60,908 nt of DNA from CAZYTX01 sp964650485 (GCA_964650485.1 CAZYTX010000020.1:1-60908); one strand, 5' to 3'; counted from the stretch's first letter, positions 8,138 to 17,352 are shown. Translations and numbers: made by a program. Notes: generated by a model from the sequence alone, not told the origin.

Positions 8138-8488
8138 ATGGGCGAAAGGCGGCGGACCGTACGGGCAGTGGTCCGGTTGGAAGTGTATGACGATGGCCGC
8201 CGGCAGGAGCGGATACCCTTATACATCTCCAGGAACATCAGTGGCGGCGGGATATTCCTCATAACCCAAGAGCCCTATCCTCCTGGCACGAACATCCGCA
8301 TAAGCTTCACCCTGCCCGGCGATCGCACCCCCGTCACCGCGTTGGGCGAGGTGGTGTGGTCGAGGGACCAGCGGGAGGCCCCGGAACGTCAGCCCGGCAT
8401 GGGGGTCAAGTTCGTGGAGATAAAAGACTTTGACCAGGAACGCTTGAGGCAGTTCGTTAAAGACCGGCTTGACAAGGGAGGCGATTGA
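8138..8488 (+). CDS. PilZ domain protein
   Basis: A 116-residue single-domain PilZ protein. Near the N-terminus RRRTVRAVVRLEV and then YISRNISGGGIFL fit the RxxxR and (D/N)xSxxG elements of the PilZ fold. A C-terminal VKFVEIKDFDQERLRQFV completes the domain. The family binds cyclic di-GMP or works as a degenerate partner; the first Arg cluster is present but spacing is approximate, so binding is plausible, not certain. It lies 25 bases after the COX24-like gene, apparently co-transcribed. Confidence 0.85.
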   Translation: MGERRRTVRAVVRLEVYDDGRRQERIPLYISRNISGGGIFLITQEPYPPGTNIRISFTLPGDRTPVTALGEVVWSRDQREAPERQPGMGVKFVEIKDFDQERLRQFVKDRLDKGGD

Positions 8489-8581
8489 CGTCCGGCCGGG
8501 AAGTAGTCTTCATCAAGGCTTGAGTTTCGGGTTCTTAGCTGCCCAACTCCTTTCGGGCTTAGCTCTCACTCCTCTCTGCAG

Positions 8582-8638
8582 CCAACATGCTGCATCACCC
8601 TGAAAGGCGTCTTACTATTTCCCGGGGGCAGCATGTTG
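8582..8638. other. Inverted repeat CAACATGCTGC / GCAGCATGTTG
   Basis: 11-base arms with a loop of about 35 bases lie in the 194-base gap between PilZ and the convergent radical SAM gene. A smaller GCCC..GGGC stem occurs just before it. No T-run closes either, so terminator function is unproven. No gene is visible in 8489-8682. Confidence 0.4.
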
Positions 8639-8682
8639 TTTTCTTCCTTGGCGCTCTCTTCTTCCCACGTCGGCTTGGCGTT

Positions 8683-10101
8683 TTAGTTCCTTTTCTCCAG
8701 GAACAGGTACTGGAGTATCTGCAGGGTGGAGCGGGTGTAGTAGCGCATGCCGTGTACGCTCATGGCCTTTGCCAAGGTTTTCCTCATGAAGTGGGGCCTG
8801 AAGAAGAACCTCATGAACATCCTGTTCTGCAGGTACACGAGCTTCCTGGGCGAGAAGTGCTCGGTGCGCCAGCAGGGGAGGCTGTGCACGTGGGTGAACT
8901 TCTCCCATCTCCGCTCGAAGATGAGGTTCTTCTCCTCCATGATGCGTTCGAGCTCGGTGCCGGGGAAGGGCACTGCGATTGCCGCGGCCATGAGGTCTGG
9001 GTCAATCTCCTTTATTAGCTCCTCGCTCATCTTGAGGTCCTGGTATGTCTCCGAGGGGTGCGCTCCGATCATGAAGAAGGCGGTGGTGATGAGCCCTGCC
9101 TGGTGGGCCCATTTGAAGGCATTTTTAACCTGGTCCACTGTGATGTCCTTTCTCATCTTCTCCAGTATGCGGGGGCTCCCGGACTCGACGCCGAATGCCA
9201 CCTTCCGGCACCCGGAGGCCGCCATCAAATGCAGCATCTCTTTGGTGACCACGTTCACCCTGGTGTCGCAGTCCCAGGTGACCTCGCGGTCTTTCAGCCC
9301 GCGGCAGAGCTGCTCCAGTCGCGCCGGCCGGTATGTGAAGGTGTCGTCCTCGATGGTGAAGTGACGGTAGCCCCACTCCTCCGTGCACTGGTCAACCTCG
9401 GCCAGCACGTTCTCCGCGCTCCTGAACCTGACCGTCCTTCCGAATGTGACCTTTGCCGCGCAGAATATGCACCTCTCCGGGCATCCCCTGGAGGTGAAAA
9501 GCTCGGTGGAGCGGTGGAGCGCGGAGTCGAGCCCCGGTGACGAGGCCCCCTTGTAAAGGGAGTGGTCGATGAGGTCCCGGGCAGGGAAGGGCAGGTCGTC
9601 CAGGCGCCGGATCGCGGGCCTGCGCGGCTCTATTACGATGCCCTGCTCGCCGCGCCATGCAATGCCCGGCGTACCGGGTATGGGCTCGCCGCGCTCCAGC
9701 CTTCCGGCGAGCTCCACCCAGGTGAGCTCGCCTTCGCCCATGACCACCGCGTCAATGGAGGGGAACTCCTCGAGCGTCCTCTCCGGTATGGCCGTGCCGT
9801 GCGGGCCGCCCACCGCGGTGAACACTCCAGGTACAGCCTCTTTGATCCAGCCCAGGATCATGGCCACGATCTTTATATTGGCCGTGAGACCGGCGGTCCC
9901 CGCCAGCCCCGGCCTGAAACCTCTTGCCCTCCTCTTGACTTCTTCCTCGCTGAAGCTGTCGACCTCGAAGTCCCATACCTGCACCTGGTGGCCGGCCTCC
10001 CTTGCGGCCGCGGCCAGGTATAAAAGGTTTATGGGGTGCTGGACCATGCTCCTTTCCAGTGCCCCCATGATCTTGGGCGGTCTAATGTGCAGGACCCTCA
10101 T
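8683..10101 (-). CDS. B12-binding-domain radical SAM protein
   Basis: A 472-residue protein with an N-terminal cobalamin-binding-like domain (MRVLHIRPPK, VQVWDFEVDS, TAVGGPHG), and a radical SAM core with CPERCIFC (Cys 207, 211, 214). Typical B12-radical SAM features follow, such as YRHFTIEDDTFTYRP. It ends in a C-terminal helical region. Substrates of this subfamily include lipids, bacteriochlorophylls and natural products; nothing here fixes it. The start is the ATG at 10101, which overlaps the lgt stop by 4 bases (ATGA). An upstream 72-codon extension lies inside lgt and reads as shadow sequence. Co-transcription with lspA-lgt hints at a membrane-lipid role. Confidence 0.85.
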   Translation of the reverse strand: MRVLHIRPPKIMGALERSMVQHPINLLYLAAAAREAGHQVQVWDFEVDSFSEEEVKRRARGFRPGLAGTAGLTANIKIVAMILGWIKEAVPGVFTAVGGPHGTAIPERTLEEFPSIDAVVMGEGELTWVELAGRLERGEPIPGTPGIAWRGEQGIVIEPRRPAIRRLDDLPFPARDLIDHSLYKGASSPGLDSALHRSTELFTSRGCPERCIFCAAKVTFGRTVRFRSAENVLAEVDQCTEEWGYRHFTIEDDTFTYRPARLEQLCRGLKDREVTWDCDTRVNVVTKEMLHLMAASGCRKVAFGVESGSPRILEKMRKDITVDQVKNAFKWAHQAGLITTAFFMIGAHPSETYQDLKMSEELIKEIDPDLMAAAIAVPFPGTELERIMEEKNLIFERRWEKFTHVHSLPCWRTEHFSPRKLVYLQNRMFMRFFFRPHFMRKTLAKAMSVHGMRYYTRSTLQILQYLFLEKRN

Positions 10102-10880
10102 GACGCGTCCTTTGTCGGGGGCCTCGCCCTGTGATAAAGCAAGGCCAGAGCGAAAACGCTCACTGCCGCCGCCAGGATGGCTATGAACTGGCTGGTGGAG
10201 AACATGAGCACCCTTCCCCGGGGGTCTCCCCTGAAGTACTCGATCACGAACCTTGCAGCGGAGTACATGATGACCGCGGCCCAGAAGAGCTCTCCTTTGA
10301 AGGACTTCCTGCGCCACAAGATCATGAGCGCGATGAATATGAGCGCGGTTGCGAGGCTCTCATACAGGGGGGTCGGGTGCACCGGGTACTGGTGCAGACC
10401 CAGGGCCGGATGGGACGGCGGGTAGACCACGCCCCAGGGCAGGTCGGGCGACACCTTGCCGTAGCAGCACCCGTTCATGAAGCACCCGATCCTGCCTATG
10501 GCGAGCGCTATCATGGCTGACGGCGCCACCAGGTCCGCCCACAGCCAGTAATCGAGCTTCCTCCTGATCGCGAACCAGGAGCCCGCGGCCCACGCTCCCG
10601 CAAAACCGCCGTAGTATACCAGCCCGCCTTTCCATATCTTGAGGATATCCAGGGGGTTCTTTACGAACCTTTGGTGGTCAACTATCACGAAGAGCAGCCG
10701 GGCCCCGATGATGCCGCCCACGAACAGGTAGAGGCTTATGTCTATGACGTGCACCCGGTCCAGCCCCAGCCTGCCCGCGGCCACCCAGCCGTAGCCCAGG
10801 GCCGCGAGGTATGCCAGCACCGCGAAGATGCTGTATGAGTATACCGGGAAATCAAGGACGTAAAAGAGCACCGGCCTCAT
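10098..10880 (-). CDS. lgt: Prolipoprotein diacylglyceryl transferase
   Basis: A 260-residue integral membrane enzyme that moves diacylglycerol from phosphatidylglycerol to the lipobox Cys of prelipoproteins. The Lgt signature GRIGCFMNGCCYG is at about 128-140, GGLVYYGGFAGA at about 85, and HPTPLYES at about 187. About seven hydrophobic segments are seen. It follows lspA by 15 bases, so the first two steps of lipoprotein maturation form one transcript, and it overlaps the radical SAM gene by 4 bases. Several lipoprotein substrates are encoded in the window (for example at 30820). Confidence 0.97.
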   Translation of the reverse strand: MRPVLFYVLDFPVYSYSIFAVLAYLAALGYGWVAAGRLGLDRVHVIDISLYLFVGGIIGARLLFVIVDHQRFVKNPLDILKIWKGGLVYYGGFAGAWAAGSWFAIRRKLDYWLWADLVAPSAMIALAIGRIGCFMNGCCYGKVSPDLPWGVVYPPSHPALGLHQYPVHPTPLYESLATALIFIALMILWRRKSFKGELFWAAVIMYSAARFVIEYFRGDPRGRVLMFSTSQFIAILAAAVSVFALALLYHRARPPTKDAS

Positions 10881-10895
10881 GAGGGAGCCGCCCCC

Positions 10896-11516
10896 TTACG
10901 GTTCATTGACAGCCTCTTTGTCCTCGGCCTGCTCTTTTTGGGCGTCCCCTGGATCCTCCCCGGTCTCCAGGGCCACATCAAGGTCCTCTCCCGGCTGCGG
11001 GGCCTCCTCCGCGGGCTCCTCTGCAAGCTCCTCCCGGGCGAAGATGGTGTCCAGGAGCAGCAGCACTATGCCCAGGGTGATGAAGGTGTCGGCCAGGTTG
11101 AAGGTGGGCCAGTAGAAGTTTGCCGGCGGCCACACCTTGACCCGGATGAAGTCCACCACCACCCCCCACCTGAACCTGTCTATGAGGTTCCCGAAAGCGC
11201 CGGAGAGGATAAGCCCGAGCCCGATGGGCAGGCGGAAAGACCTTTCCGGGGTCTGGCTCAGAAGGTGCACGATGATTATGAGCGCTATCACGGTGATGGC
11301 CGTGAACAAAGGGGTCCTGATCCATGCGGGCTCCATGTTCTGGAGCATGCCGAAGGCCATGCCCGTGTTCTCGGCGTAGTTAAGGTCAAACACCCCGTTG
11401 ATAATGGGCACGCGGCCGTTGGGCGCCAGCAGCGCCTTGATAATGGTTTTGCTTGTCTGGTCCGCGATAACGAACAACACGCAGACCGCGGTTGCGATTC
11501 TGTACTTCCTGTGCAA
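10896..11516 (-). CDS. lspA: Lipoprotein signal peptidase (signal peptidase II)
   Basis: A 206-residue membrane aspartyl protease that cuts the signal peptide of lipidated prolipoproteins. Four hydrophobic segments are seen; the catalytic Asp motifs are GNLIDRF (about 118) and FNLADTFI (about 147). The enzyme is usually about 165 residues. This one has an extra C-terminal tail of about 45 residues rich in Glu/Asp (AEEPAEEAPQPGEDLDVALE and so on). The start is TTG at 11516, supported by AAGGAGGC nine bases upstream. A TIR repeat lies immediately upstream. Confidence 0.95.
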   Translation of the reverse strand: MHRKYRIATAVCVLFVIADQTSKTIIKALLAPNGRVPIINGVFDLNYAENTGMAFGMLQNMEPAWIRTPLFTAITVIALIIIVHLLSQTPERSFRLPIGLGLILSGAFGNLIDRFRWGVVVDFIRVKVWPPANFYWPTFNLADTFITLGIVLLLLDTIFAREELAEEPAEEAPQPGEDLDVALETGEDPGDAQKEQAEDKEAVNEP

Positions 11517-11531
11517 AGAAAGTTGCCTCCT

Positions 11532-11700
11532 TATCTGCCAAAAATAAAATGTGTATTTCGCACAGAGTCACAGAGGGCACAGAGGAAAGCAAATAAATTC
11601 CATGGTCTCTTTCTTGCATGAAATTAAAGGGGATTTATCATCCTCCGTGTCTCTGTGCGATATAAATTTTTGCTTATATCATCTATTTTGGACAAAGGTG
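11532..11700. repeat. TIR element A (CACAGAG-type inverted repeat)
   Basis: Left core TTTCGCACAGAGTCACAGAGG and right core CCTCCGTGTCTCTGTGCGA are inverse copies about 60 bases apart. The right edge TATTTTGGACAAAGGTG matches the family end; the left edge (CTGCCAAAAATA) is degraded. No clear target duplication was found. It fills the gap between leuC and lspA, where a leuD gene would often be expected. Confidence 0.75.
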
Positions 11701-11709
11701 AAACCAGTC

Positions 11710-12978
11710 CTAGTCCTCCAACTGCCCGGGCGTGGCGATCCTCCCTTTTATCGCGGATGCCGCGGCCACCGCGGGACTTGCAAGGTACACCTCGCTCTTT
11801 GGGTGTCCCATCCTTCCCACAAAGTTCCGGTTGGTGGTGGCCACCGCCTTTTCGCCCTCGGCCAGGACCCCCATGTGCCCGCCTATGCACGGCCCGCAGG
11901 TGGGTGTGCTCACCACCGCGCCGGCGTTCATGAACCTGTCCACCAGCCCCTCCCGCATGGCCTGCCTGAAGATGATGGGCGTTGCCGGGAGCACGATCAT
12001 GCGCACGCCCTGGTTTATCCTGTGCCCCTCCATCACCCCGGCCGCGATTCGTAGGTCCTCGATCCAGCCGTTGGTGCAAGAGCCTATAACCACCTGGTCC
12101 ACCTGCACGTGGCCGCAGTCCGCGGCCGGGGCCACGTTGGCCGGCGAGTGGGGCAGGGCCACCAGGGGCTGCACCTCGCTTGCGTCTATCTCTATCTCGT
12201 TCGCGTACACGGCGTCGGGATCGGACTTCAGCATATTGGGCTTGTTCCCGTGCAGCCTGCCCTTTAGCCAGTTCCTGGTCTTGTCGTCCGGCTGCATGAT
12301 CCCGTTCTTTGCCCCGGCCTCCACCGCCATGTTGCACACGGTGAACCGCTCGGCCTGGCTTAATCCCGAGATGACCGGGCCGTTGAACTCCAGCGCCTGG
12401 TAGCGCGCGCCTTCCACCCCGATCCTTCCTATGAGCGCGAGTATCAGGTCCTTGCCCGAGACCCACTCCTTGAGCTCTCCCTTGCAGTTGACCTTTACGC
12501 TCTCGGGCACGCGCAGCCACACCTTTCCCATGACCATGGCCGCGGCCATGTCGGTGCTGCCCACCCCGGTTGAAAAGGCGCCCAGGGCCCCGTAGGTGCA
12601 GGTGTGCGAGTCCGCGCCGATGACCAGGTCGCCCGGCAGCACCAGGCCCTGCTCGGGAAGCAGGGCGTGCTCGATGCCGGCCCGGCCGCACTCGAAGAAG
12701 TGCGCGATCTTCTGCTCCCTTGCGAACCCGCGCATCTTCCTCACCTGCTGTGCGGCTTCCATGTCCTTTGCCGGCTGGAAGTGGTCGGGCACCAGCGCGA
12801 TCCTGGATCTGTCGAACACCTCCTTTGCACCGGACTTGTAGAACTCCTCGATCGCAAGGGGAGCGGTGATGTCGTTTGCGAGCGCCATGTCCACGTTTGC
12901 CATGATGAACTCTCCGGGGCTCACTTTTTCCGCTCCCGCGTGCGATGCCAGGATCATCTCTGTAATGGTCATTCCCAT
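11710..12978 (-). CDS. leuC: 3-isopropylmalate dehydratase large subunit
   Basis: A 422-residue aconitase-family protein of the shorter LeuC2/HacA type. Fe-S ligands are in GSCTNG (about 286) and CGPCIGG (about 346), with IGADSHTCTYGALG near 121. It isomerises 2- and 3-isopropylmalate in leucine synthesis, as a dimer with LeuD. It follows leuA by about 36 bases. No leuD follows; a repeat element and lspA come next, so the small subunit must be encoded elsewhere. A homoaconitase-like role is the alternative, but leuA next door favours leucine. Confidence 0.93.
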   Translation of the reverse strand: MGMTITEMILASHAGAEKVSPGEFIMANVDMALANDITAPLAIEEFYKSGAKEVFDRSRIALVPDHFQPAKDMEAAQQVRKMRGFAREQKIAHFFECGRAGIEHALLPEQGLVLPGDLVIGADSHTCTYGALGAFSTGVGSTDMAAAMVMGKVWLRVPESVKVNCKGELKEWVSGKDLILALIGRIGVEGARYQALEFNGPVISGLSQAERFTVCNMAVEAGAKNGIMQPDDKTRNWLKGRLHGNKPNMLKSDPDAVYANEIEIDASEVQPLVALPHSPANVAPAADCGHVQVDQVVIGSCTNGWIEDLRIAAGVMEGHRINQGVRMIVLPATPIIFRQAMREGLVDRFMNAGAVVSTPTCGPCIGGHMGVLAEGEKAVATTNRNFVGRMGHPKSEVYLASPAVAAASAIKGRIATPGQLED

Positions 12979-13014
12979 GTATCAAATCCTCCTGTAAGGG
13001 AATCGAGACCGCGT

Positions 13015-14559
13015 TCAGGGAGCGTCCCGGAGCATCTTTCCGGGCGGGTTCTTCTTCCTGAAGTCGAGCTTGTTCAAGGCGTCCACGTAAGCCTTGGCCG
13101 ATGCCACTATGATGTCGGTGTGGGCCCCGAATCCGGTGGCCTCCACGTTGTTCTCCTCGATCCTTACCCTGACCTCGCCCTGTGCGTCCGTGCCCCCGGT
13201 AATGGAGTTCACGTTGAACACCAGGAGGTTGCTCCTGGTGCCGGTGAGCTTTGCAATGGCCTTGAAGGCCGCGTCCACCGGCCCGTCTCCGAACTCGGCG
13301 CCCCTTGCCATGTATCCGTCAATGTCGAGCTGCACGCTGGCCGTGGGCATTATCTGTGACCCGGAGGTGATGTTCAGGAAGTCGAGTCGGTATCTCCTCG
13401 GCACCTTTATGATCTCGTCCATGATAAGCGTTTCCAGGTCCTCGTCAAACACCTCTTTCTTCTTGTCGGCGAGCGCCTTGAACCTTCTGAAGGCCTTGTC
13501 AAGCTGGTCGTCGGAGAGCTCGAACCCAAGCTCCTGCATGCGGTCGCGGAAGGCGTGCCTTCCCGAGTGCTTTCCCATGACCAGCCTGGTCTTTGGTATC
13601 CCCACCGACTCGGGGGTCATGATCTCGTAGGTGAGCTTGTGCTTTAACACCCCGTCCTGGTGTATTCCGGACTCGTGCTGGAATGCGTTCCTTCCCACCA
13701 CCGCCTTGTTGGGCGGTACCACTATGCCGGTGATCTTCCGGAGCAGCCTGCTCGCAGGATAAATCTGTGAGGCGTTGATCCCGGTTGAGAGTCCCAGGTG
13801 CTCGGCCCTGGTCCTGATGGTCATGGCCAGCTCCTCCAGGGAGGCGTTCCCGGCGCGCTCGCCTATGCCGTTGATGGTGCATTCCACCTGGCGAGCGCCG
13901 GCCCTGACCCCGGCCAGGCTGTTGGCCACTGCAAGCCCCAGGTCGTCGTGGCAGTGCACTGAAAGCACCACCTTGTCAATGCCGGGCACCTCCTTTACCA
14001 GCTTGCGGATGATCTCGTCCATCTCAACCGGCAGGGCGTAGCCCACCGTGTCCGGGATGTTAATGGTGGCGGCGCCCGCGTCCACCGCGGCGGACACCAT
14101 CTTCACCAGGAAGTCCCGGTCGGTGCGGGTGGCGTCCTCGCACGAGAACTCGATGTTGTCCGTGTACTTCCTGGCAAAGGTCACCGCGTCCTGCATCTCC
14201 TCCAGCACTTGGTCCCTGCTCATCTTGAGCTTGTGCTCGAGGTGGATGTCGCTGGTGGCTATGAACACGTGGATACGGGGGTGCTCGCAACCGTCGAGGG
14301 CCTCCCACGCCCGTTCGATGTCGGGCCTCTTGGTGCGGGCGAGCCCGGCCACCTGGCACTCGCGGACCTCTTGGGCCACCCTCTTCACCGATTCAAAGTC
14401 CCCGTCCGAGGATATGGGAAAGCCGGCCTCGATCACGTCCACGCCAAGCCGCTCGAGCTGCTTTGCCACCAGCACCTTCTCCTCGATGTTCATGCTGGCG
14501 CCGGGAGACTGCTCCCCGTCCCTCAACGTGGTGTCGAATATATATATCCTTTCCGTCAT
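13015..14559 (-). CDS. leuA: 2-isopropylmalate synthase
   Basis: A 514-residue enzyme condensing acetyl-CoA with 2-oxoisovalerate, first step of leucine synthesis. TLRDGEQSPGASM (about 10-22) opens the TIM barrel, SVHCHDDLGLAVAN (about 200) holds metal His ligands, and GRNAFQHESGIHQDG marks the linker. A C-terminal LeuA regulatory domain (about 380-500) should bind leucine for feedback inhibition. AAAAGGAGAGATAGCC precedes the ATG. A GC-rich hairpin sits in the 5' gap but without a T-run. Confidence 0.96.
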   Translation of the reverse strand: MTERIYIFDTTLRDGEQSPGASMNIEEKVLVAKQLERLGVDVIEAGFPISSDGDFESVKRVAQEVRECQVAGLARTKRPDIERAWEALDGCEHPRIHVFIATSDIHLEHKLKMSRDQVLEEMQDAVTFARKYTDNIEFSCEDATRTDRDFLVKMVSAAVDAGAATINIPDTVGYALPVEMDEIIRKLVKEVPGIDKVVLSVHCHDDLGLAVANSLAGVRAGARQVECTINGIGERAGNASLEELAMTIRTRAEHLGLSTGINASQIYPASRLLRKITGIVVPPNKAVVGRNAFQHESGIHQDGVLKHKLTYEIMTPESVGIPKTRLVMGKHSGRHAFRDRMQELGFELSDDQLDKAFRRFKALADKKKEVFDEDLETLIMDEIIKVPRRYRLDFLNITSGSQIMPTASVQLDIDGYMARGAEFGDGPVDAAFKAIAKLTGTRSNLLVFNVNSITGGTDAQGEVRVRIEENNVEATGFGAHTDIIVASAKAYVDALNKLDFRKKNPPGKMLRDAP

Positions 14560-14679
14560 GGCTATCTCTCCTTTTGATAAACGGCCCCCCCTTTTTTCAA
14601 GGAGCCGCGCGCCGGCCTTGTCTCTGCTGAATAATCCCTGACCTTTATAAAGGAGGGCGGATATTATGGACCAGCCGGG

Positions 14680-15618
14680 TTATTGGATGGCCCGCAGGGA
14701 TTTCTTCTGCTCCCGCTTTTCCCGGCGGGCCTTTCTGGCCTTTGACCTTTCGAGCTTCCGCTGGGTCCGACGCTCTCTTCTGGCCTGCTTGCGCCTGTCC
14801 CTGATCTCCCTTTCCCGCAAGTGGAAGATGATCCCGCCTTCAAAAAGCCCGGCCAGGAGGTAGAGCATTGCTCCCCCGAAAAGAGTGAGCACAGGCTCGG
14901 CCACGAAGATTGCTATCCCTCCGGCCAGGCCCGCGATGGGCAGCCAGGGACCGTACCTGGTGAAGCTTATATCCTTCATGGTGCGGAAGCGGACGTTGGA
15001 CACCATAAGCAGGGAAAGCCCGATCACCCAGATAAGCATCCCCCCCCGAACCAGGAACGATTCAGGGGGAAGACCCTCTCCTCCCCGGTAGAGACCGGGA
15101 TTGTAGCGGATGTGCATCATAACCATGACTATCACCAGAAGCGCGGCCACCGGGCTTGGTATGCCGCGGAAGTACCTTCTCGACTCCTCCTCTTCCGCCA
15201 GGGTGTTGAACTTGGCAAGCCGGATGGCGGCGCAGGCCAGGAACAGGAAGGTCACTCCCCACCCCAGCCTGCCAAAACCCTCCAGGGCCCAGAAGTATGC
15301 GATGATGGCGGGCGCAAACCCGAAGGATATGAGGTCGGAGAGGGAGTCGTACTCCTTGCCAAAGGTGGACGCCCCTTTTACAAGCCGCGCCACCCTGCCG
15401 TCGAGAAGGTCGAGCACGGCCGCGCCGATCACCGCCCATGCGGCGTATCGGAAGTTCCCGGACATCGCCATCATGATTGCCATGAACCCGAAGAACATGG
15501 CCCCGGTGGTGATGGCGTTTGGCAGGAAGTGCGTTCCCCTGCGCCGCTTTTCCTCGAACTCGTCCTCGGCAAGTATCTCTTTGTCTATGTGTTCGTACGA
15601 ATCGTTATTAAAGCTCAT
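14680..15618 (-). CDS. pssA: CDP-diacylglycerol-serine O-phosphatidyltransferase
   Basis: A 312-residue CDP-alcohol phosphatidyltransferase making phosphatidylserine. The signature is seen as DGRVARLVKGASTFGKEYDSLSD, split as DGRVARLVKG at about 87 and GKEYDSLSD following. Several membrane helices come next. The last 50 residues form a very basic tail (REIRDRRKQARRERRTQRK and more), unusual in length and possibly membrane-surface or RNA binding. It overlaps psd by 4 bases, so product and next enzyme are co-translated. Confidence 0.94.
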   Translation of the reverse strand: MSFNNDSYEHIDKEILAEDEFEEKRRRGTHFLPNAITTGAMFFGFMAIMMAMSGNFRYAAWAVIGAAVLDLLDGRVARLVKGASTFGKEYDSLSDLISFGFAPAIIAYFWALEGFGRLGWGVTFLFLACAAIRLAKFNTLAEEEESRRYFRGIPSPVAALLVIVMVMMHIRYNPGLYRGGEGLPPESFLVRGGMLIWVIGLSLLMVSNVRFRTMKDISFTRYGPWLPIAGLAGGIAIFVAEPVLTLFGGAMLYLLAGLFEGGIIFHLREREIRDRRKQARRERRTQRKLERSKARKARREKREQKKSLRAIQ

Positions 15619-16259
15619 GCGAGCCTCCCCAATACGCTTTCGCCGGCCTTTACCCTGTGGCCCGGCCCCACCTCGGCAGTGGCATCCGGCGGAAGGTAGA
15701 CGTCCAGCCTGGAACCGAACTGTATCATGCCCATCCTCATGCCGGTCTCCACCTCCCTGCCGGCGCGCAGGTAGCTCACTATGCGCCTGGCTATGAGACC
15801 GGCCACCTGCACGAACATGTACTCGCGTCCTTTTTCATCCTCCACCACTATGGCGTTCTGCTCGTTGTCAATGCTCGCCTTGTCAAGGCTTGCATTAAAG
15901 AACCTGCCCGGGCTGTAGACAGTGTCCTTTACCCGGCCGCCCCGGGGCACCCGGTTCACGTGCACGTCAAAAGGCGACATGAATATCTCGATCTTCTTCA
16001 TGGGACAAAACAGATACCTGTCCTCGTGCACCTCCGAGACCCGGAGCACCCGGCCGTCCGCGGGGCTTACGTACACCCCGTCCTCAAAAGGGACCTCCCG
16101 CTCCGGGTTCCTGAAAAACAGCGCGGAGAAGCCCGTAAAGAGCCCAAGGGGGACCGTGAGCCACCACTTGCCAAGAGGGAGCGTAACCATGAAAAGTATG
16201 GCCGCGGGGAACAGGTACCTGTGTCCCTCCCTTGCGAATACCGTGTCCTCGTTAAGCAT
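15615..16259 (-). CDS. psd: Phosphatidylserine decarboxylase (short proenzyme form)
   Basis: A 214-residue proenzyme of the short archaeal-type Psd. It self-cleaves at the Gly-Ser of IQFGSR (about residue 186) to form the pyruvoyl group and turns phosphatidylserine into phosphatidylethanolamine. There are N-terminal hydrophobic segments (YLFPAAILFMVTLPL), then SPADGRVL and MSPFDVHVNRVP. It sits between ilvC and pssA, the arrangement common in proteobacteria-like ilv-leu operons. It is upstream of pssA on the transcript and overlaps it. Confidence 0.94.
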   Translation of the reverse strand: MLNEDTVFAREGHRYLFPAAILFMVTLPLGKWWLTVPLGLFTGFSALFFRNPEREVPFEDGVYVSPADGRVLRVSEVHEDRYLFCPMKKIEIFMSPFDVHVNRVPRGGRVKDTVYSPGRFFNASLDKASIDNEQNAIVVEDEKGREYMFVQVAGLIARRIVSYLRAGREVETGMRMGMIQFGSRLDVYLPPDATAEVGPGHRVKAGESVLGRLA

Positions 16260-16338
16260 TACACGCTCTTATTTCCTATCCTAGCTGAACAGGCGGATAT
16301 ATCAATGGCGCGCCTCGGAAATTTTATCCCGGCCCTGC

Positions 16339-17352
16339 TTATTTTGCCCTCGGGTCATCCTTTGGCTCTATCCACTTCATCATCTTCCTGAGCTCACCTC
16401 CCACCTTCTCGATCTGGTGGTCCCACCCCTGTTTCTCCAGGGCCTGGAACACCGGCCTCCCGGCCTTGTTCTCCAGTATCCACTCCTTTGCGAACTGGCC
16501 CGACTGTATCTCCGCGAGGATGCTCTTCATCTCCTCCCTGGTCTTTTCGCTTATCACCCTCTTGCCCCTGGTCAGGTCCCCGTACTCCGCGGTGTTTGAC
16601 ACCGAGTAGCGCATGTATGATATACCTCCCACCACCATGAGGTCAACGATCAATTTAAGCTCGTGCATGCACTCGAAGTAGGCTATCTCCGGCTGGTACC
16701 CGGCCTGCACCAGGGTGTCGAAAGCGGCTTTCACAAGCTCGCTCACCCCGCCGCACAAAACGCACTGCTCGCCGAAAAGGTCGGTCTCGGTCTCCTCCCT
16801 GAAGGTGGTCTCGATCACCCCGCCCCTGGTGCAGCCGATGCCCTTGGCGTAAGCCAGCGCCAAGTCCCGGGCCTTGCCGGTGGCGTCCTGGTGCACCGCG
16901 ATCAGGCCCGGGACCCCCGCGCCCTCCTGGTACTGGCTCCTCACCAGGTGGCCGGGCCCCTTGGGCGCAACCATGAAGACGTCCACGTCCCCGGGCGGGA
17001 CCACCTGGTGGAAGTGGATGTTGAACCCGTGCGAGAACATGATGGCCTTGCCGGCTCCGAGCTCGGGAGCTATGGAATCCCTGTACAGGTCGCCCTGGTG
17101 CTCGTCCGGCACCAGCACCTGGATTATATCAGCCTTTTGGCAGGCATCTGTTGCGCTTATTGGCTTGAACCCGTGCGACTTGGCCAGGTCGTAGTTCTTG
17201 CCGCCGGGCCGCTGCGCAATGACCACGTTGAGACCGGAGTCCCGGAGGTTCTGGGCCTGGGCGTGTCCCTGGCTGCCGTAGCCCACCACCGCGATGGTTT
17301 TGTCTTTTAGCAGTCCCAGGTCCGCATCGTCGTCGTAATACATCTTTGCCAT
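16339..17352 (-). CDS. ilvC: Ketol-acid reductoisomerase (class I)
   Basis: A 337-residue enzyme of valine/isoleucine synthesis (acetolactate to dihydroxyisovalerate). The N-terminal Rossmann motif GYGSQGHAQAQNLRDSG is near 25, and AQRPGG follows. The C-terminal knotted domain has the metal-binding E/D residues in DLFGEQCVLCGG (about 190) and FECMHELKLIVDL (about 226). It is first gene of the ilvC-psd-pssA-leuA-leuC run, with its own promoter just upstream. No ilvB/ilvN is in the window. Length and motifs are canonical. Confidence 0.97.
   Translation of the reverse strand: MAKMYYDDDADLGLLKDKTIAVVGYGSQGHAQAQNLRDSGLNVVIAQRPGGKNYDLAKSHGFKPISATDACQKADIIQVLVPDEHQGDLYRDSIAPELGAGKAIMFSHGFNIHFHQVVPPGDVDVFMVAPKGPGHLVRSQYQEGAGVPGLIAVHQDATGKARDLALAYAKGIGCTRGGVIETTFREETETDLFGEQCVLCGGVSELVKAAFDTLVQAGYQPEIAYFECMHELKLIVDLMVVGGISYMRYSVSNTAEYGDLTRGKRVISEKTREEMKSILAEIQSGQFAKEWILENKAGRPVFQALEKQGWDHQIEKVGGELRKMMKWIEPKDDPRAK

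Noticed and set aside
10102..10317. 72-codon N-terminal extension of the radical SAM frame
   Set aside because: Lies inside lgt in another frame; the ATG at 10101 overlapping the lgt stop gives a normal B12-domain start.
11624..12985. 453-codon minus-strand frame over leuC
   Set aside because: Same strand, other frame than leuC, with Arg/Gly/Ala-rich shadow composition and no domain.
14590..14640. GC hairpin before leuA as an attenuator
   Set aside because: No T-run follows on the transcribed strand and no leucine-rich leader frame is seen.
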